Part shown: piece after piece, positions 7,788-14,463 of the stretch
Layout: every line of letters begins with the position of its first letter
How positions within the stretch are numbered: the stretch's first letter is position 1
Source of the DNA: Actinomycetota bacterium
Lineage (GTDB): Bacteria; Actinomycetota; UBA4738; HRBIN12
Length of the DNA stretch: 17,181 nucleotides
Assembly (NCBI GenBank): GCA_005885325.1
Contig: VAYX01000017.1
Location: 1 to 17,181, forward strand
Reading direction: 5' to 3'
Program-made: the position numbers and the translations under genes
Notes under the pieces: generated by a model
What the model was told of the DNA's origin: nothing
Seen by the model: only the letters and a program-made list of their open reading frames with translations
Databases searched by the model: none

Positions 7788-8132
7788 CCGTCGCTTCGCC
7801 GGCCGCTCCCCGGCGCCTCCCGCTCGGCACGCAGTCGCTCGACCTCGGCCTCCAGAGCGGCCACCCGGCCGGCCAGGATCGCGACCAGCTCGGCGACGTC
7901 GCCGAGCAGCCGGTCGTACCGTCGCCGCATCGGGCGAAGGAAGTAGAAGATGCCCGCCTTCAGCCGGCGTCGCCATCGATACGGTGAGCCGATCTGCGGC
8001 TCGTTGCGAGGGATCCCGGAGCTCCTGAGCGCCCATGGTGGCCAGCGAGGTGGTTTCCTCGGCCCAGTAGAGCTCGCGCTCGAGGGCCGCCCCAGAGCGT
8101 TCCGCGCCGGGCGGATCCAGTTCCTCGGCCAT
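7784..8132 (-). pseudogene. Small coiled-coil protein of glycan locus, apparent +1 frameshift
   Basis: Two frames together make one plausible protein. From ATG 8132 the first frame gives MAEELDPP..., ERELYWAEETTSLATMGAQEL. The coding look, judged by G/C at third positions, then moves one base forward somewhere in about 8030-8001. The second frame reads NEPQIGSPYRWRRRLKAGIF, YFLRPMRRRYDRLLGDVAEL and a heptad-like helix (VAALEAEVERLRAERE), ending at TGA 7784-7786 overlapping the next gene's ATG. Joined at CCC 8012-8010 with T 8009 skipped it would be about 115 residues. The second frame has no ATG or GTG before 7930. The set of a short acidic head, a basic amphipathic middle and a C-terminal coiled coil resembles small proteins beside actinobacterial glycosyltransferases; function unknown. 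It could be a sequencing error, a decayed gene, or programmed frameshifting. A 47-residue product from ATG 7930 is also possible. Confidence 0.5.
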
Positions 8133-8140
8133 GATGCGGG

Positions 8141-8146
8141 AGCGTA
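8141..8146 (-). promoter_or_regulatory. Possible -10 box (TACGCT) ahead of the coiled-coil gene
   Basis: TACGCT sits 8 bases before ATG 8132, in the 35-base gap after the phosphoesterase gene. No Shine-Dalgarno sequence precedes the ATG. This spacing would put the transcript start at or next to the start codon. It supports 8132 as the real start and suggests the long glycosyltransferase/exporter run begins here. Confidence 0.33.
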
Positions 8147-8167
8147 CCAGTGCCCCGATCAGCCCAG

Positions 8168-9511
8168 TCACGACGCGTCGGCCCAGATCGGACCCCGGCA
8201 ATCCGTTCGAAGCGGAAGCGGATCCGGGGCCCTCGGGTCACGGGTGAAGTCGAAGTCGTAGCTCAGGTTGCGAGCCCGGCGGTCGCGCTGGGTCAACTGC
8301 GAAAGGCCCCAATTGTCCTCGATGAATCGGAGCACGCTCGAGAACTCGCCGAGTCGGTGATCGATGTGACCTCTCTTGGCGTACGGCGAGATGACCAGGA
8401 GCGGCACCCGGAACCCGAACCCGAATCGGTCCACTTGCGGCGGTGGAGCGTGGTCGTAGAACCCGCCGTAGTCGTCCCACGTGAGGAAGATCGCGGTGTC
8501 CTCCCACATGTCCGATCGCATGATCGCGTTGATCACCTTCGTGCTCCAGTTCTCCCCGTGACAGAAGTTGTACTCGGGGTGCTCCGAGAGCTCGAAGCGA
8601 GGCGTGATCCACGTGACCGGGGGTAACTCGTCCTGGCGGATGCTCTGGATCACTTGGTCCACCGAGAAGATGTGCCGCTCCCAGCGCCTGGGATGCTCTC
8701 GGTACCGTCGGATCGCCGAGTAGGCGGACCAGATGTACCCTTGCTGCCTCTCGGTAGCCGCGTAGTACGCCCACGGGATGCGGGCGGCGTCGAGCAGGTC
8801 ACCCTCGGTCTCGAAGTCGAAGCACGGCCGGATGAACCGCACCATGCCCTCCGAGTCGAACACCTGCACCTTCTGCTGCGACGGCGCGTCGCAACCGAAG
8901 GTGTTGGAGAAGAACCCGTTCCGCCTGGGGTTGTCGACGGCCCCGCCCGACTGCGCCGCGATCGAGTAGAGATGGTTGGGGAACGACGGGCCCTGAGCCG
9001 AGGAGAAGAAGTTGTCGGCCAGGACGAACCGCCTGGCCCAGTGCCAGTAGTTCGGAAGCTGGTCCCGATGGAGCTGGGTGAACGCCCATCTCCTGGTGAG
9101 GCCGCCCCGGTCGAATCCGTCCATGCGACCCTGGTGCCAGGCGTACAAGCCACACACGTAGCAGTGCGGGAGATCCCCGGGGAGCCGGCCGTCGGTCCCC
9201 CGGATGAGCGGTCGGATCGTCCCGTAGTCGTTCGCCGTGGCTGCCCCGTTCGTGCCGGGGAAGGTCCCGAAGAGGTTGTCGAACGTGCGGTTCTCCTTGA
9301 TGAGGAACACGACGTGCTTGATGGGCCATCGCGTGGGGAACGACGCCGCCGGCGGCCACGCTGGGTGCAGCGTCGGAGAGGAGAGGCCGGGAGGCGCCGG
9401 CATCGTCGCGACAGATGGGTCGCTGCCTCGGGCCGGCTGCGAGCATGCGCTGGTAAGCAGCGCCAGGGTGCCGGCCGCCCCGAGCGCGCGGATGCGCAGG
9501 GGTGGGGACAT
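8168..9511 (-). CDS. Secreted phosphoesterase, phospholipase C/acid phosphatase (AcpA-like) family
   Basis: 447 residues from ATG 9511. The N-terminus has basic residues, a hydrophobic core and LLTSAC, a lipobox-like end with Cys23, so it is either a lipoprotein or cleaved nearby. The phosphoesterase family (PF04185) signatures are in order: KHVVFLIKENRTFDNLFGTF (about 64-83), then GPSFPNHLYSIAAQSGG, then FLTWDDYGGFYDHAPPP, and FRVPLLVISPYAKRG. In AcpA and related phospholipases C the Glu-Asn of the first block and the paired Asp of WDDYGG are metal or active-site residues, and all are present. It should hydrolyse phosphodiesters or phosphomonoesters outside the membrane; the substrate is unknown, with phospholipids, lipid-linked intermediates or environmental organophosphates all possible. 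It diverges from a glycosyltransferase across 76 bases. Its link to the polysaccharide genes is by position only. Confidence 0.9.
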   Translation of the reverse strand: MSPPLRIRALGAAGTLALLTSACSQPARGSDPSVATMPAPPGLSSPTLHPAWPPAASFPTRWPIKHVVFLIKENRTFDNLFGTFPGTNGAATANDYGTIRPLIRGTDGRLPGDLPHCYVCGLYAWHQGRMDGFDRGGLTRRWAFTQLHRDQLPNYWHWARRFVLADNFFSSAQGPSFPNHLYSIAAQSGGAVDNPRRNGFFSNTFGCDAPSQQKVQVFDSEGMVRFIRPCFDFETEGDLLDAARIPWAYYAATERQQGYIWSAYSAIRRYREHPRRWERHIFSVDQVIQSIRQDELPPVTWITPRFELSEHPEYNFCHGENWSTKVINAIMRSDMWEDTAIFLTWDDYGGFYDHAPPPQVDRFGFGFRVPLLVISPYAKRGHIDHRLGEFSSVLRFIEDNWGLSQLTQRDRRARNLSYDFDFTRDPRAPDPLPLRTDCRGPIWADAS

Positions 9512-9520
9512 GACCGGCGG

Positions 9521-9526
9521 AGTCTA
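9521..9526 (-). promoter_or_regulatory. Possible -10 box (TAGACT) for the phosphoesterase gene
   Basis: TAGACT on the minus strand, 9 bases before ATG 9511, with no ribosome site between. The spacing fits a leaderless or near-leaderless transcript. The same hexamer occurs on the other strand of this 76-base divergent gap. I see no clear -35 element. Confidence 0.4.
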
Positions 9527-9567
9527 CCTCCGCCCACGCATCGCCGGTGACGCAGATGCTTGCAGCG

Positions 9568-9573
9568 TAGACT
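9568..9573 (+). promoter_or_regulatory. Possible -10 box (TAGACT) for the plus-strand glycosyltransferase
   Basis: TAGACT 14 bases before ATG 9588, with no Shine-Dalgarno match in GACGCGCACCCACG. A weak -35 candidate, CGGTGA, lies 17 bases upstream. The gene probably starts with a very short or no leader. Confidence 0.4.
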
Positions 9574-9587
9574 GACGCGCACCCACG

Positions 9588-10799
9588 ATGCGCATCCTGT
9601 TTCTGACCCCCGATGTTCCGTACCCACCACGGAGCGGCGGCACGATCAAGTCGATGAGCGTGCTTCGGCACCTCCAACGCGCCCACCAGGTTCGCGTGCT
9701 GTGCTTTCGCCGGGCGCCGCTCACCCCGGAGCAGGAGGCGTGGACGACGGAAGCGGGCCCGATCGAGACGGTGCCGCTTCGTCGCGGTCGGTCGGCATGG
9801 AACCTGCTTCGGAGCTACGCCGCCGGCGTCCCGCTGAGTGTGCTTCGCAACCGGAGCCGCCCCATGTTCCGGCTCGCGGCGGAGGAGCTGGCCTCGGAAC
9901 CATTCGACGCCGCCTTCGCCGACGGCTGGTTGATGGCTCAATACGTGCCGGCCGGCTACCGAGGTCTTCGAGTTCTCCACGAGCACAACGCGGAGCACCT
10001 GATGTGGCAACGCCAGGCCGAGCTCGAGACGAGCTTCGGGCGAAGGGCCGTGGTCCGTCTAGAGCACATGCGCGTTCGCAACTATGAGTCGGCCATCGTT
10101 CGGCGGTTCGACGTGGTGTTCGCCGTCTCGCAGGACGACCGCGTCGCCCTCGAGGGCCTGGGCGCTCGGAGCGGATCGGTTGGCCTGCTGCCCAACATCC
10201 CGCAGGAGGGCCTGCTGGACCGACCCGAGCTCCAGGCCCCCGGCGAGCCCACGCTCCTGTTCCTGGGCACGTTGGGGTGGCCGCCCAACGCCGAGGGACT
10301 CCGGCGGTTCCTGCGGTCGGGGTTCCCCCTGCTTCGCTCTCGCCGACCGGACGTCCGGCTCGTCGTGGCCGGCGCGGGAACTCCGAGATGGCTCGAGCGA
10401 CTCATCTCGAAGACCCCGGGCGTCGAGTTCGCCGGCGCCGTCCTTGATCCGGAGCCCCTCTACCGCCGGGCCCGGGCCTTCGTGGACGTGGGGGTCGGCG
10501 GCAGCGGGACACGGGTCAAGGTGCTGAACGCGATGGCTCGGGGTCTGCCGGTCGTGAGCCTGCCGTGGGGGCTCGAGGGCTTGGGGGCTGTTCCCGGCGA
10601 GCACGCGCTGGTCGCCGAGGACCAGCGCGGGCTGGCAGACCTGCTCGGCCAGATCTTGGAGAACGACGCGCGTTGGCTCCGGCTGTCCGAGGCAGGCCGG
10701 ACGTTGGTCCGGGAGCGCTACGTTCCCGAGATCGCCTTCGCCGAGCTCGACGCGGCCCTCGGCGCGACGAGCGGCGACCTCACGCCGGATCGCGACTAG
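9588..10799 (+). CDS. GT4-like glycosyltransferase (Stp1/TIGR03087-like)
   Basis: 403 residues. The N-terminus MRILFLTPDVPYPPRSGGTI is the typical start of this GT4 branch, in which PPRSGG forms the glycine loop. LRVLHEHNAEHLMW and VFAVSQDD lie in the acceptor half. In the donor half are LLFLGTLGWPPNAEGLRRFL, VRLVVAGAG and GSGTRVKVLNAMARGLPVV, followed by GLEGL. The usual second Glu of EX7E is replaced by Asn (VLNAMA), a known habit of this branch as I recall it. It is the only complete plus-strand gene among the sugar genes, has its own likely promoter, and its last 20 bases overlap the end of the convergent sulfotransferase-WecG gene. Substrates are unknown; involvement in the same surface glycan is inferred from position. 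Confidence 0.87.
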   Translation: MRILFLTPDVPYPPRSGGTIKSMSVLRHLQRAHQVRVLCFRRAPLTPEQEAWTTEAGPIETVPLRRGRSAWNLLRSYAAGVPLSVLRNRSRPMFRLAAEELASEPFDAAFADGWLMAQYVPAGYRGLRVLHEHNAEHLMWQRQAELETSFGRRAVVRLEHMRVRNYESAIVRRFDVVFAVSQDDRVALEGLGARSGSVGLLPNIPQEGLLDRPELQAPGEPTLLFLGTLGWPPNAEGLRRFLRSGFPLLRSRRPDVRLVVAGAGTPRWLERLISKTPGVEFAGAVLDPEPLYRRARAFVDVGVGGSGTRVKVLNAMARGLPVVSLPWGLEGLGAVPGEHALVAEDQRGLADLLGQILENDARWLRLSEAGRTLVRERYVPEIAFAELDAALGATSGDLTPDRD

Positions 10800-12267
10800 G
10801 GCCGGCCTTCGGCCGTTCCCGAAGCGCCAGCCAGGGGAACACCACCGTGGCCCGGACGATCCGCGGGAGGCGGCCGGGTTGCTGCACGAGCCGCCACAGC
10901 CATTCCAGCCCGAGCGCATGGATGGCGCGGGGGGCCCGTCGGAACGCTCCGCTCCACACGTCGGCCGCACCGCCCACGCCGATCATGATCCTCGCGCTCG
11001 GGATCTCGGCGGCGTGGCGGTCGATCCATCGCTCCTGCTTGGGCGCTCCGAGCGCTACCAGCACGACCTGGGGAGCGGCGGCCCGGATCGAGTCGACCAG
11101 CCTGCGGCCCTCCTCGGCGTCGACCGCCATCCCATCCTCCGCGATCCGAACGCCGGAGCCCGTCGCCTCCACCGCGAGACCGGGCAGCTCCGCTCGCCAC
11201 CGGGCGGCGGCCCGATGACCGGTGCCGCCCTCCCCGCCCACGAGCATCACGCGCTCCCCTCGAGCCGCGGCCAGGCGGATGCCCAGCTCGGCCAGATCGA
11301 CGCCCGGCCACCGTCGGACCCGGCGCCGGTGCCGCAGGTACTGCACGAGCGCGATGCCGGCGCCGTCCGGCAAGGCCAAGTCCGCGCCGTTCAGCAGCGC
11401 CGCGAAGTCGGGGTGCTCTCGCGCGTACAGCAGGATCTCCGGGTTGGGGGTGAACACGCGGCGGGGCGACGCTCCGTCGAGGAACGCCCCGAGGGTCCCT
11501 CGGACCTCGGTCGTCGATCGTCGCTCGTGCAGCCGAACACCGAAGATCACCGGCGCGGCTCCCTCCGCGGATCCCGCCGTGAGCTCCCGGAACAGCGCAT
11601 CGGCCCTGGCCCGCAGGCGGGGCGACGCCTGCGACCGGTAGCGGGCGCGGAGTTCCTCCTTCATGTCCTCGCGGAGCCGCGACGGTCGGGGGACGATCCG
11701 TTCCAACCGCTCCTCCGACCCGCCTCGCCGAGACCGCCAGTGCTCGTCGATCTCGCGGAGGCATCGCTGCATGTTCGCCTCGGTCGCCTCGAACTCCGCG
11801 AATCCCGTCCCGAACCGCCCGTTGATCCGCCGGACGACGCCTCCGAAATCGCCAACCACCTCCTTGAACGTGCCGACGACCAGGCCGTCCCGGAACCGGA
11901 GCAGGGGCTCGTAGAAGCGAAGGTAGCCGTGGAGTACGTCCGACGGGGTTCGCTCGGGGTGGCGGATCAGGTTCGAGACCACCACGTCTTCGGGCTCTCG
12001 GGTGAGGACGAGGGCGGGGATGCCGGCCCGGATCGCCGCGATCACGTGGCCCGGCGCGTGCACGTGGTGCGCAACGCGCACGCTCCGGGGCTCCTGCGCG
12101 AGCCGGAAGGCGGCGACGGCGAACGACGACGCGCAGCGGGGGAAGCTCTCGATCAGCAGATCGGTGGTGTCGTCGACGAGCTCGCCCTCGCCCCGGAGCC
12201 GGGCCAGGGGAAGCGCCAGCGACGGGTACTTCGCCAGGCGGGTCTCGACGGAGTAGATCGGGTTCAT
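10780..12267 (-). CDS. Fusion: sulfotransferase-like domain plus WecG/TagA/CpsF glycosyltransferase domain
   Basis: 495 residues in one unbroken frame, starting at ATG 12267 which overlaps the preceding stop by 4 bases (ATGA). Residues 1-230 resemble a sulfotransferase: SFPRCASSF (41-49) matches the 5'-phosphosulfate-binding loop of PAPS enzymes, and TREPEDVVVS (89-98) the 3'-phosphate site with Arg90 and Ser98. The 199-229 stretch is a charged, helical linker. Residues 238-495 carry WecG/TagA/CpsF signatures: FTPNPEILLYAREHPDF (272-288), LNGADLALPDGAGIALV (292-308) with Asp301 at the position proposed as catalytic base in TagA, VALGAPKQERW (404-414), and GLEWLWRL (453-460). TagA transfers ManNAc to GlcNAc-PP-undecaprenol, the committed step of wall teichoic acid. 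The fusion could couple sulfation or PAPS sensing to glycan start; whether the first domain is catalytic is unknown. Confidence 0.85.
   Translation of the reverse strand: MNPIYSVETRLAKYPSLALPLARLRGEGELVDDTTDLLIESFPRCASSFAVAAFRLAQEPRSVRVAHHVHAPGHVIAAIRAGIPALVLTREPEDVVVSNLIRHPERTPSDVLHGYLRFYEPLLRFRDGLVVGTFKEVVGDFGGVVRRINGRFGTGFAEFEATEANMQRCLREIDEHWRSRRGGSEERLERIVPRPSRLREDMKEELRARYRSQASPRLRARADALFRELTAGSAEGAAPVIFGVRLHERRSTTEVRGTLGAFLDGASPRRVFTPNPEILLYAREHPDFAALLNGADLALPDGAGIALVQYLRHRRRVRRWPGVDLAELGIRLAAARGERVMLVGGEGGTGHRAAARWRAELPGLAVEATGSGVRIAEDGMAVDAEEGRRLVDSIRAAAPQVVLVALGAPKQERWIDRHAAEIPSARIMIGVGGAADVWSGAFRRAPRAIHALGLEWLWRLVQQPGRLPRIVRATVVFPWLALRERPKAGPSRDPA
10799..10820. terminator. Hairpin at the convergent gene ends, possible bidirectional terminator
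   Basis: CGGCC-TTC-GGCCG forms a perfect 5-bp stem with a 3-base loop, and the flanking GGG and CCC can extend it past one mismatch. It begins at the last base of the plus-strand glycosyltransferase stop and lies within the last codons of the convergent gene. There is no T tract, so it is a weak terminator candidate. Confidence 0.3.
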
Positions 12268-13268
12268 GGGTTCGATGCGAGCATGCCGGTTCCGGACGTT
12301 CGATGCAGGAGCTCGACGAGCTCACCGTCGGTACGGAACACCGCGTCCTTTTGACCGGCCTGCTCCGCCATCCCCCCCACGGCGGCAACGAACGCGGGCG
12401 TTCCCAGCTTCTGCGCCCGCGCCAGCGCGCCGGAGGACCACGCCCGCCGGTACGGCAGGACGAACACGTCGGCCGCCGCGATCCAGGTGTCGAAGTCCTC
12501 GTCGGAGACGTAGCCCTCGACGAGGCTCACGCCGGGAACCGCCTCGCACAGGTCCCGAAGCGCGCGCGCATAGCTCAGGGCTTCGGGCGTCGGTTGCCGA
12601 ACGGAGCCCACGACGACCAGCCGCCCCGGCGACCCCGCCTGTTGGAAGGCCCGGACGGCGCGCTCGTAGCCCTTCGCCGGATGCAGGAACCCGGCACACA
12701 GGAACAGGCATCCCGTCGGCTCGATCCCGAGCATGGACCGGGCTTCGCTTCGGGAGCTACGCCGGGCGATCCGTACGCCGTCGGCGTGGGGCACAATCGA
12801 GCCTTCGACGTGCAGGCGATACGCGCGCTCGAGGGCCTCACGCTCCCGATCAGAGTGGAAGAGCAGGTTGGCCCGGGCGAAGGCGGAGCGGAGCACCAGA
12901 TGATCCGGCCGCCAGAGCAGGCGCGGCCGCCGGGCCGCCTCGTGGATCAGGATCTCGGTGCCCGGCCGCCGGCGCGTGAGCCACCACAGGCCGAGGGAGG
13001 TCATGACCTTGGAGACCGGCGCGCGGCGCCGGTAGTACAGGCCGGGCTCGAAATGCACGAGGACCCGGTCGAAGGAAGCGGCCAACCGAGCGGCCGCGAG
13101 GAAGGGCCGCCCTCCGAAGAACGGCACCCTGACGTCGCCGTCCCCGTCGGGGGGCGAAAGCACGACGACCTCGTGCCCTTCGCTCCGCAGCCGTTCGACG
13201 TCGGCGGCCGCGTAGCTCCCGATCCCGCAATGCCGGGGCGGGTACGAGCTGATGACGAGGATCCTCAC
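12264..13268 (-). CDS. GT4-like glycosyltransferase
   Basis: 334 residues from GTG 13268. The N-terminus MRILVISSYPPRHCGIGSYA has the GT4 PPRHCGIGSYA loop. The donor half has CLFLCAGFLHPAKGYERAVR, RLVVVGS, VSLVEGYVSDEDFDTWIAAA, and ADVFVLPYRRAWSSGALARA followed by KLGTPAFVA. In this last block, where most GT4 enzymes have EX7E, the second Glu position is Arg; the family variant with PYR..WSSG is common in actinobacterial glycan loci as I recall it. It overlaps the sulfotransferase-WecG gene by 4 bases, so the two should be co-translated. A 36-base gap with a possible -10 box separates it from the glycosyltransferase before it. Sugar and acceptor are unknown. Confidence 0.84.
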   Translation of the reverse strand: MRILVISSYPPRHCGIGSYAAADVERLRSEGHEVVVLSPPDGDGDVRVPFFGGRPFLAAARLAASFDRVLVHFEPGLYYRRRAPVSKVMTSLGLWWLTRRRPGTEILIHEAARRPRLLWRPDHLVLRSAFARANLLFHSDREREALERAYRLHVEGSIVPHADGVRIARRSSRSEARSMLGIEPTGCLFLCAGFLHPAKGYERAVRAFQQAGSPGRLVVVGSVRQPTPEALSYARALRDLCEAVPGVSLVEGYVSDEDFDTWIAAADVFVLPYRRAWSSGALARAQKLGTPAFVAAVGGMAEQAGQKDAVFRTDGELVELLHRTSGTGMLASNP

Positions 13269-13281
13269 GGTTGTGCGACCA

Positions 13282-13287
13282 AGTCTA
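13282..13287 (-). promoter_or_regulatory. Possible -10 box (TAGACT) ahead of the GTG-start glycosyltransferase
   Basis: TAGACT on the minus strand lies 13 bases before GTG 13268, inside the only gap of the upper minus-strand run. No -35 is evident. It may allow the last two genes of the run to be expressed separately from the LCP gene. Confidence 0.35.
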
Positions 13288-13304
13288 GGGACGCTCCGCG
13301 CGAG

Positions 13305-14456
13305 CTACCCGGGCGCGCCGGCCTCGTGGAGCACGGCGGCGGTCCTCCGGGCGGTCTCGGTCCAGTCGAAGCTCGAGGCCCGGGCCAGCCCGGCGGCACG
13401 CAACCGGCCTCGCAGGCCGTCATCGGTCACCAGGGTTCGCAGCCCGTCGCGGATGGCGTCGACATCGTGGGGATCGACGAGGAGGGCAGCGTCGCCCGCC
13501 AGCTCGGGGAGCGACGACGCGTCCGAGGTGAGGACGGGCGTCCCGCAGGCCATGGCCTCGAGCACGGGGAACCCGAACCCCTCGTACAGCGATGGGAAGG
13601 CCAGGCCGATCGCCCCACCGAGCAGCGTGACCTTCTCCGCTTCCGACAGGTACCCGACGAGCGTGACGGCCGCACGGACGTCTCGAGGCAGCGCCCGGAG
13701 CGCGTCGGGCCCCGGGTCCGAGCCGTGCGGGCTCCATTCCCTGGCTCCTGCGATCACGAGCCTGGGCCGGATGTCGCCGGGGAGAGCCGCGAAGGCCGCG
13801 AGGAGCCGGGGGAGGTTCTTCCGAGGCCCCCGTCCCAGGGCCACGAGGTAGGGACCGTCGATCCCGAACGCACGCCGCATCTCGACGATCCGTTCCTCGG
13901 ACGGTGGACGGTACATCTCGCAGTCCACCGCGAGGGGGATGACGACCACCTTCTCCTCCGGCGCGCCGTAGAGCTCGAGGAGGTCTCGCTTCGTCCACTC
14001 CGACGGCGCGATGAGCCGTGCCGCGCGACGAACCGTGTGCAGGACCGCATCGCGCCACCACGTCACGGCCTGCGGCGCGGTCTCCGGGAACCGGCGGAAG
14101 GCGAGGTCGTGCACCGTGGCGACCACTCGGCCGGTCCGGGTGGGGGGCGGCACGAAGTTCGTGGCGAACAGGACGTCGAAGCCTCCGAACCACTCGACGC
14201 GAGGGAACCCGTGTCGCGTCGTCCGCTCGAGCAGACGGCTGGGGTACAGGATGCCGCGTTCGCGGAGGTTCGGCGCTCCGACATCGTCGAAGTGCCGCCA
14301 CCGGCGGATGGCTGCCTTGGAGTGCACGTACCACGCTACGTAGCTCGCATCCGGATCCACCTCGGGGAGCCGGCGGATCAGGTTCCACGCGTAGTTCCCC
14401 ACCCCGGTTCGCTCCCGGGCGACCGCCGGCCGGGCGTCGATCGTCACGCGGAGCAT
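13305..14456 (-). CDS. GT4 family glycosyltransferase
   Basis: 383 residues from ATG 14456, 7 bases after the LCP stop. The N-terminus has TIDARPAVARERTGVGNYAW, the RTGVGNYA glycine loop of mannosyltransferase-type GT4 enzymes. VVATVHDLAFRRFPE and LIAPSEWTKRDLLELYG close the acceptor half. The donor half has PYLVALGRGPRKNLPRLLAA, RLVIAGA, LVGYLSEAEKVTLLGGA and SLYEGFGFPVLEAMACGTPV with EX7E intact, then SSLPELAGDAALLVDP. This architecture is common in mannosyl- and rhamnosyltransferases of O-antigen and mycobacterial-type glycans; the exact sugar is not readable. Its coupling to the LCP gene suggests that it helps build the polymer that the LCP protein attaches to the wall. Confidence 0.9.
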   Translation of the reverse strand: MLRVTIDARPAVARERTGVGNYAWNLIRRLPEVDPDASYVAWYVHSKAAIRRWRHFDDVGAPNLRERGILYPSRLLERTTRHGFPRVEWFGGFDVLFATNFVPPPTRTGRVVATVHDLAFRRFPETAPQAVTWWRDAVLHTVRRAARLIAPSEWTKRDLLELYGAPEEKVVVIPLAVDCEMYRPPSEERIVEMRRAFGIDGPYLVALGRGPRKNLPRLLAAFAALPGDIRPRLVIAGAREWSPHGSDPGPDALRALPRDVRAAVTLVGYLSEAEKVTLLGGAIGLAFPSLYEGFGFPVLEAMACGTPVLTSDASSLPELAGDAALLVDPHDVDAIRDGLRTLVTDDGLRGRLRAAGLARASSFDWTETARRTAAVLHEAGAPG

Positions 14457-14463
14457 GCGTCAC

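Noticed and set aside
9512..9587. GGTGAC/GTCACC around 9546-9551 as an operator or shared -35 for both divergent genes
   Set aside because: It is not a real dyad repeat, only the same hexamer read on both strands. Its spacing to the two -10 boxes is outside or at the edge of the usual range.
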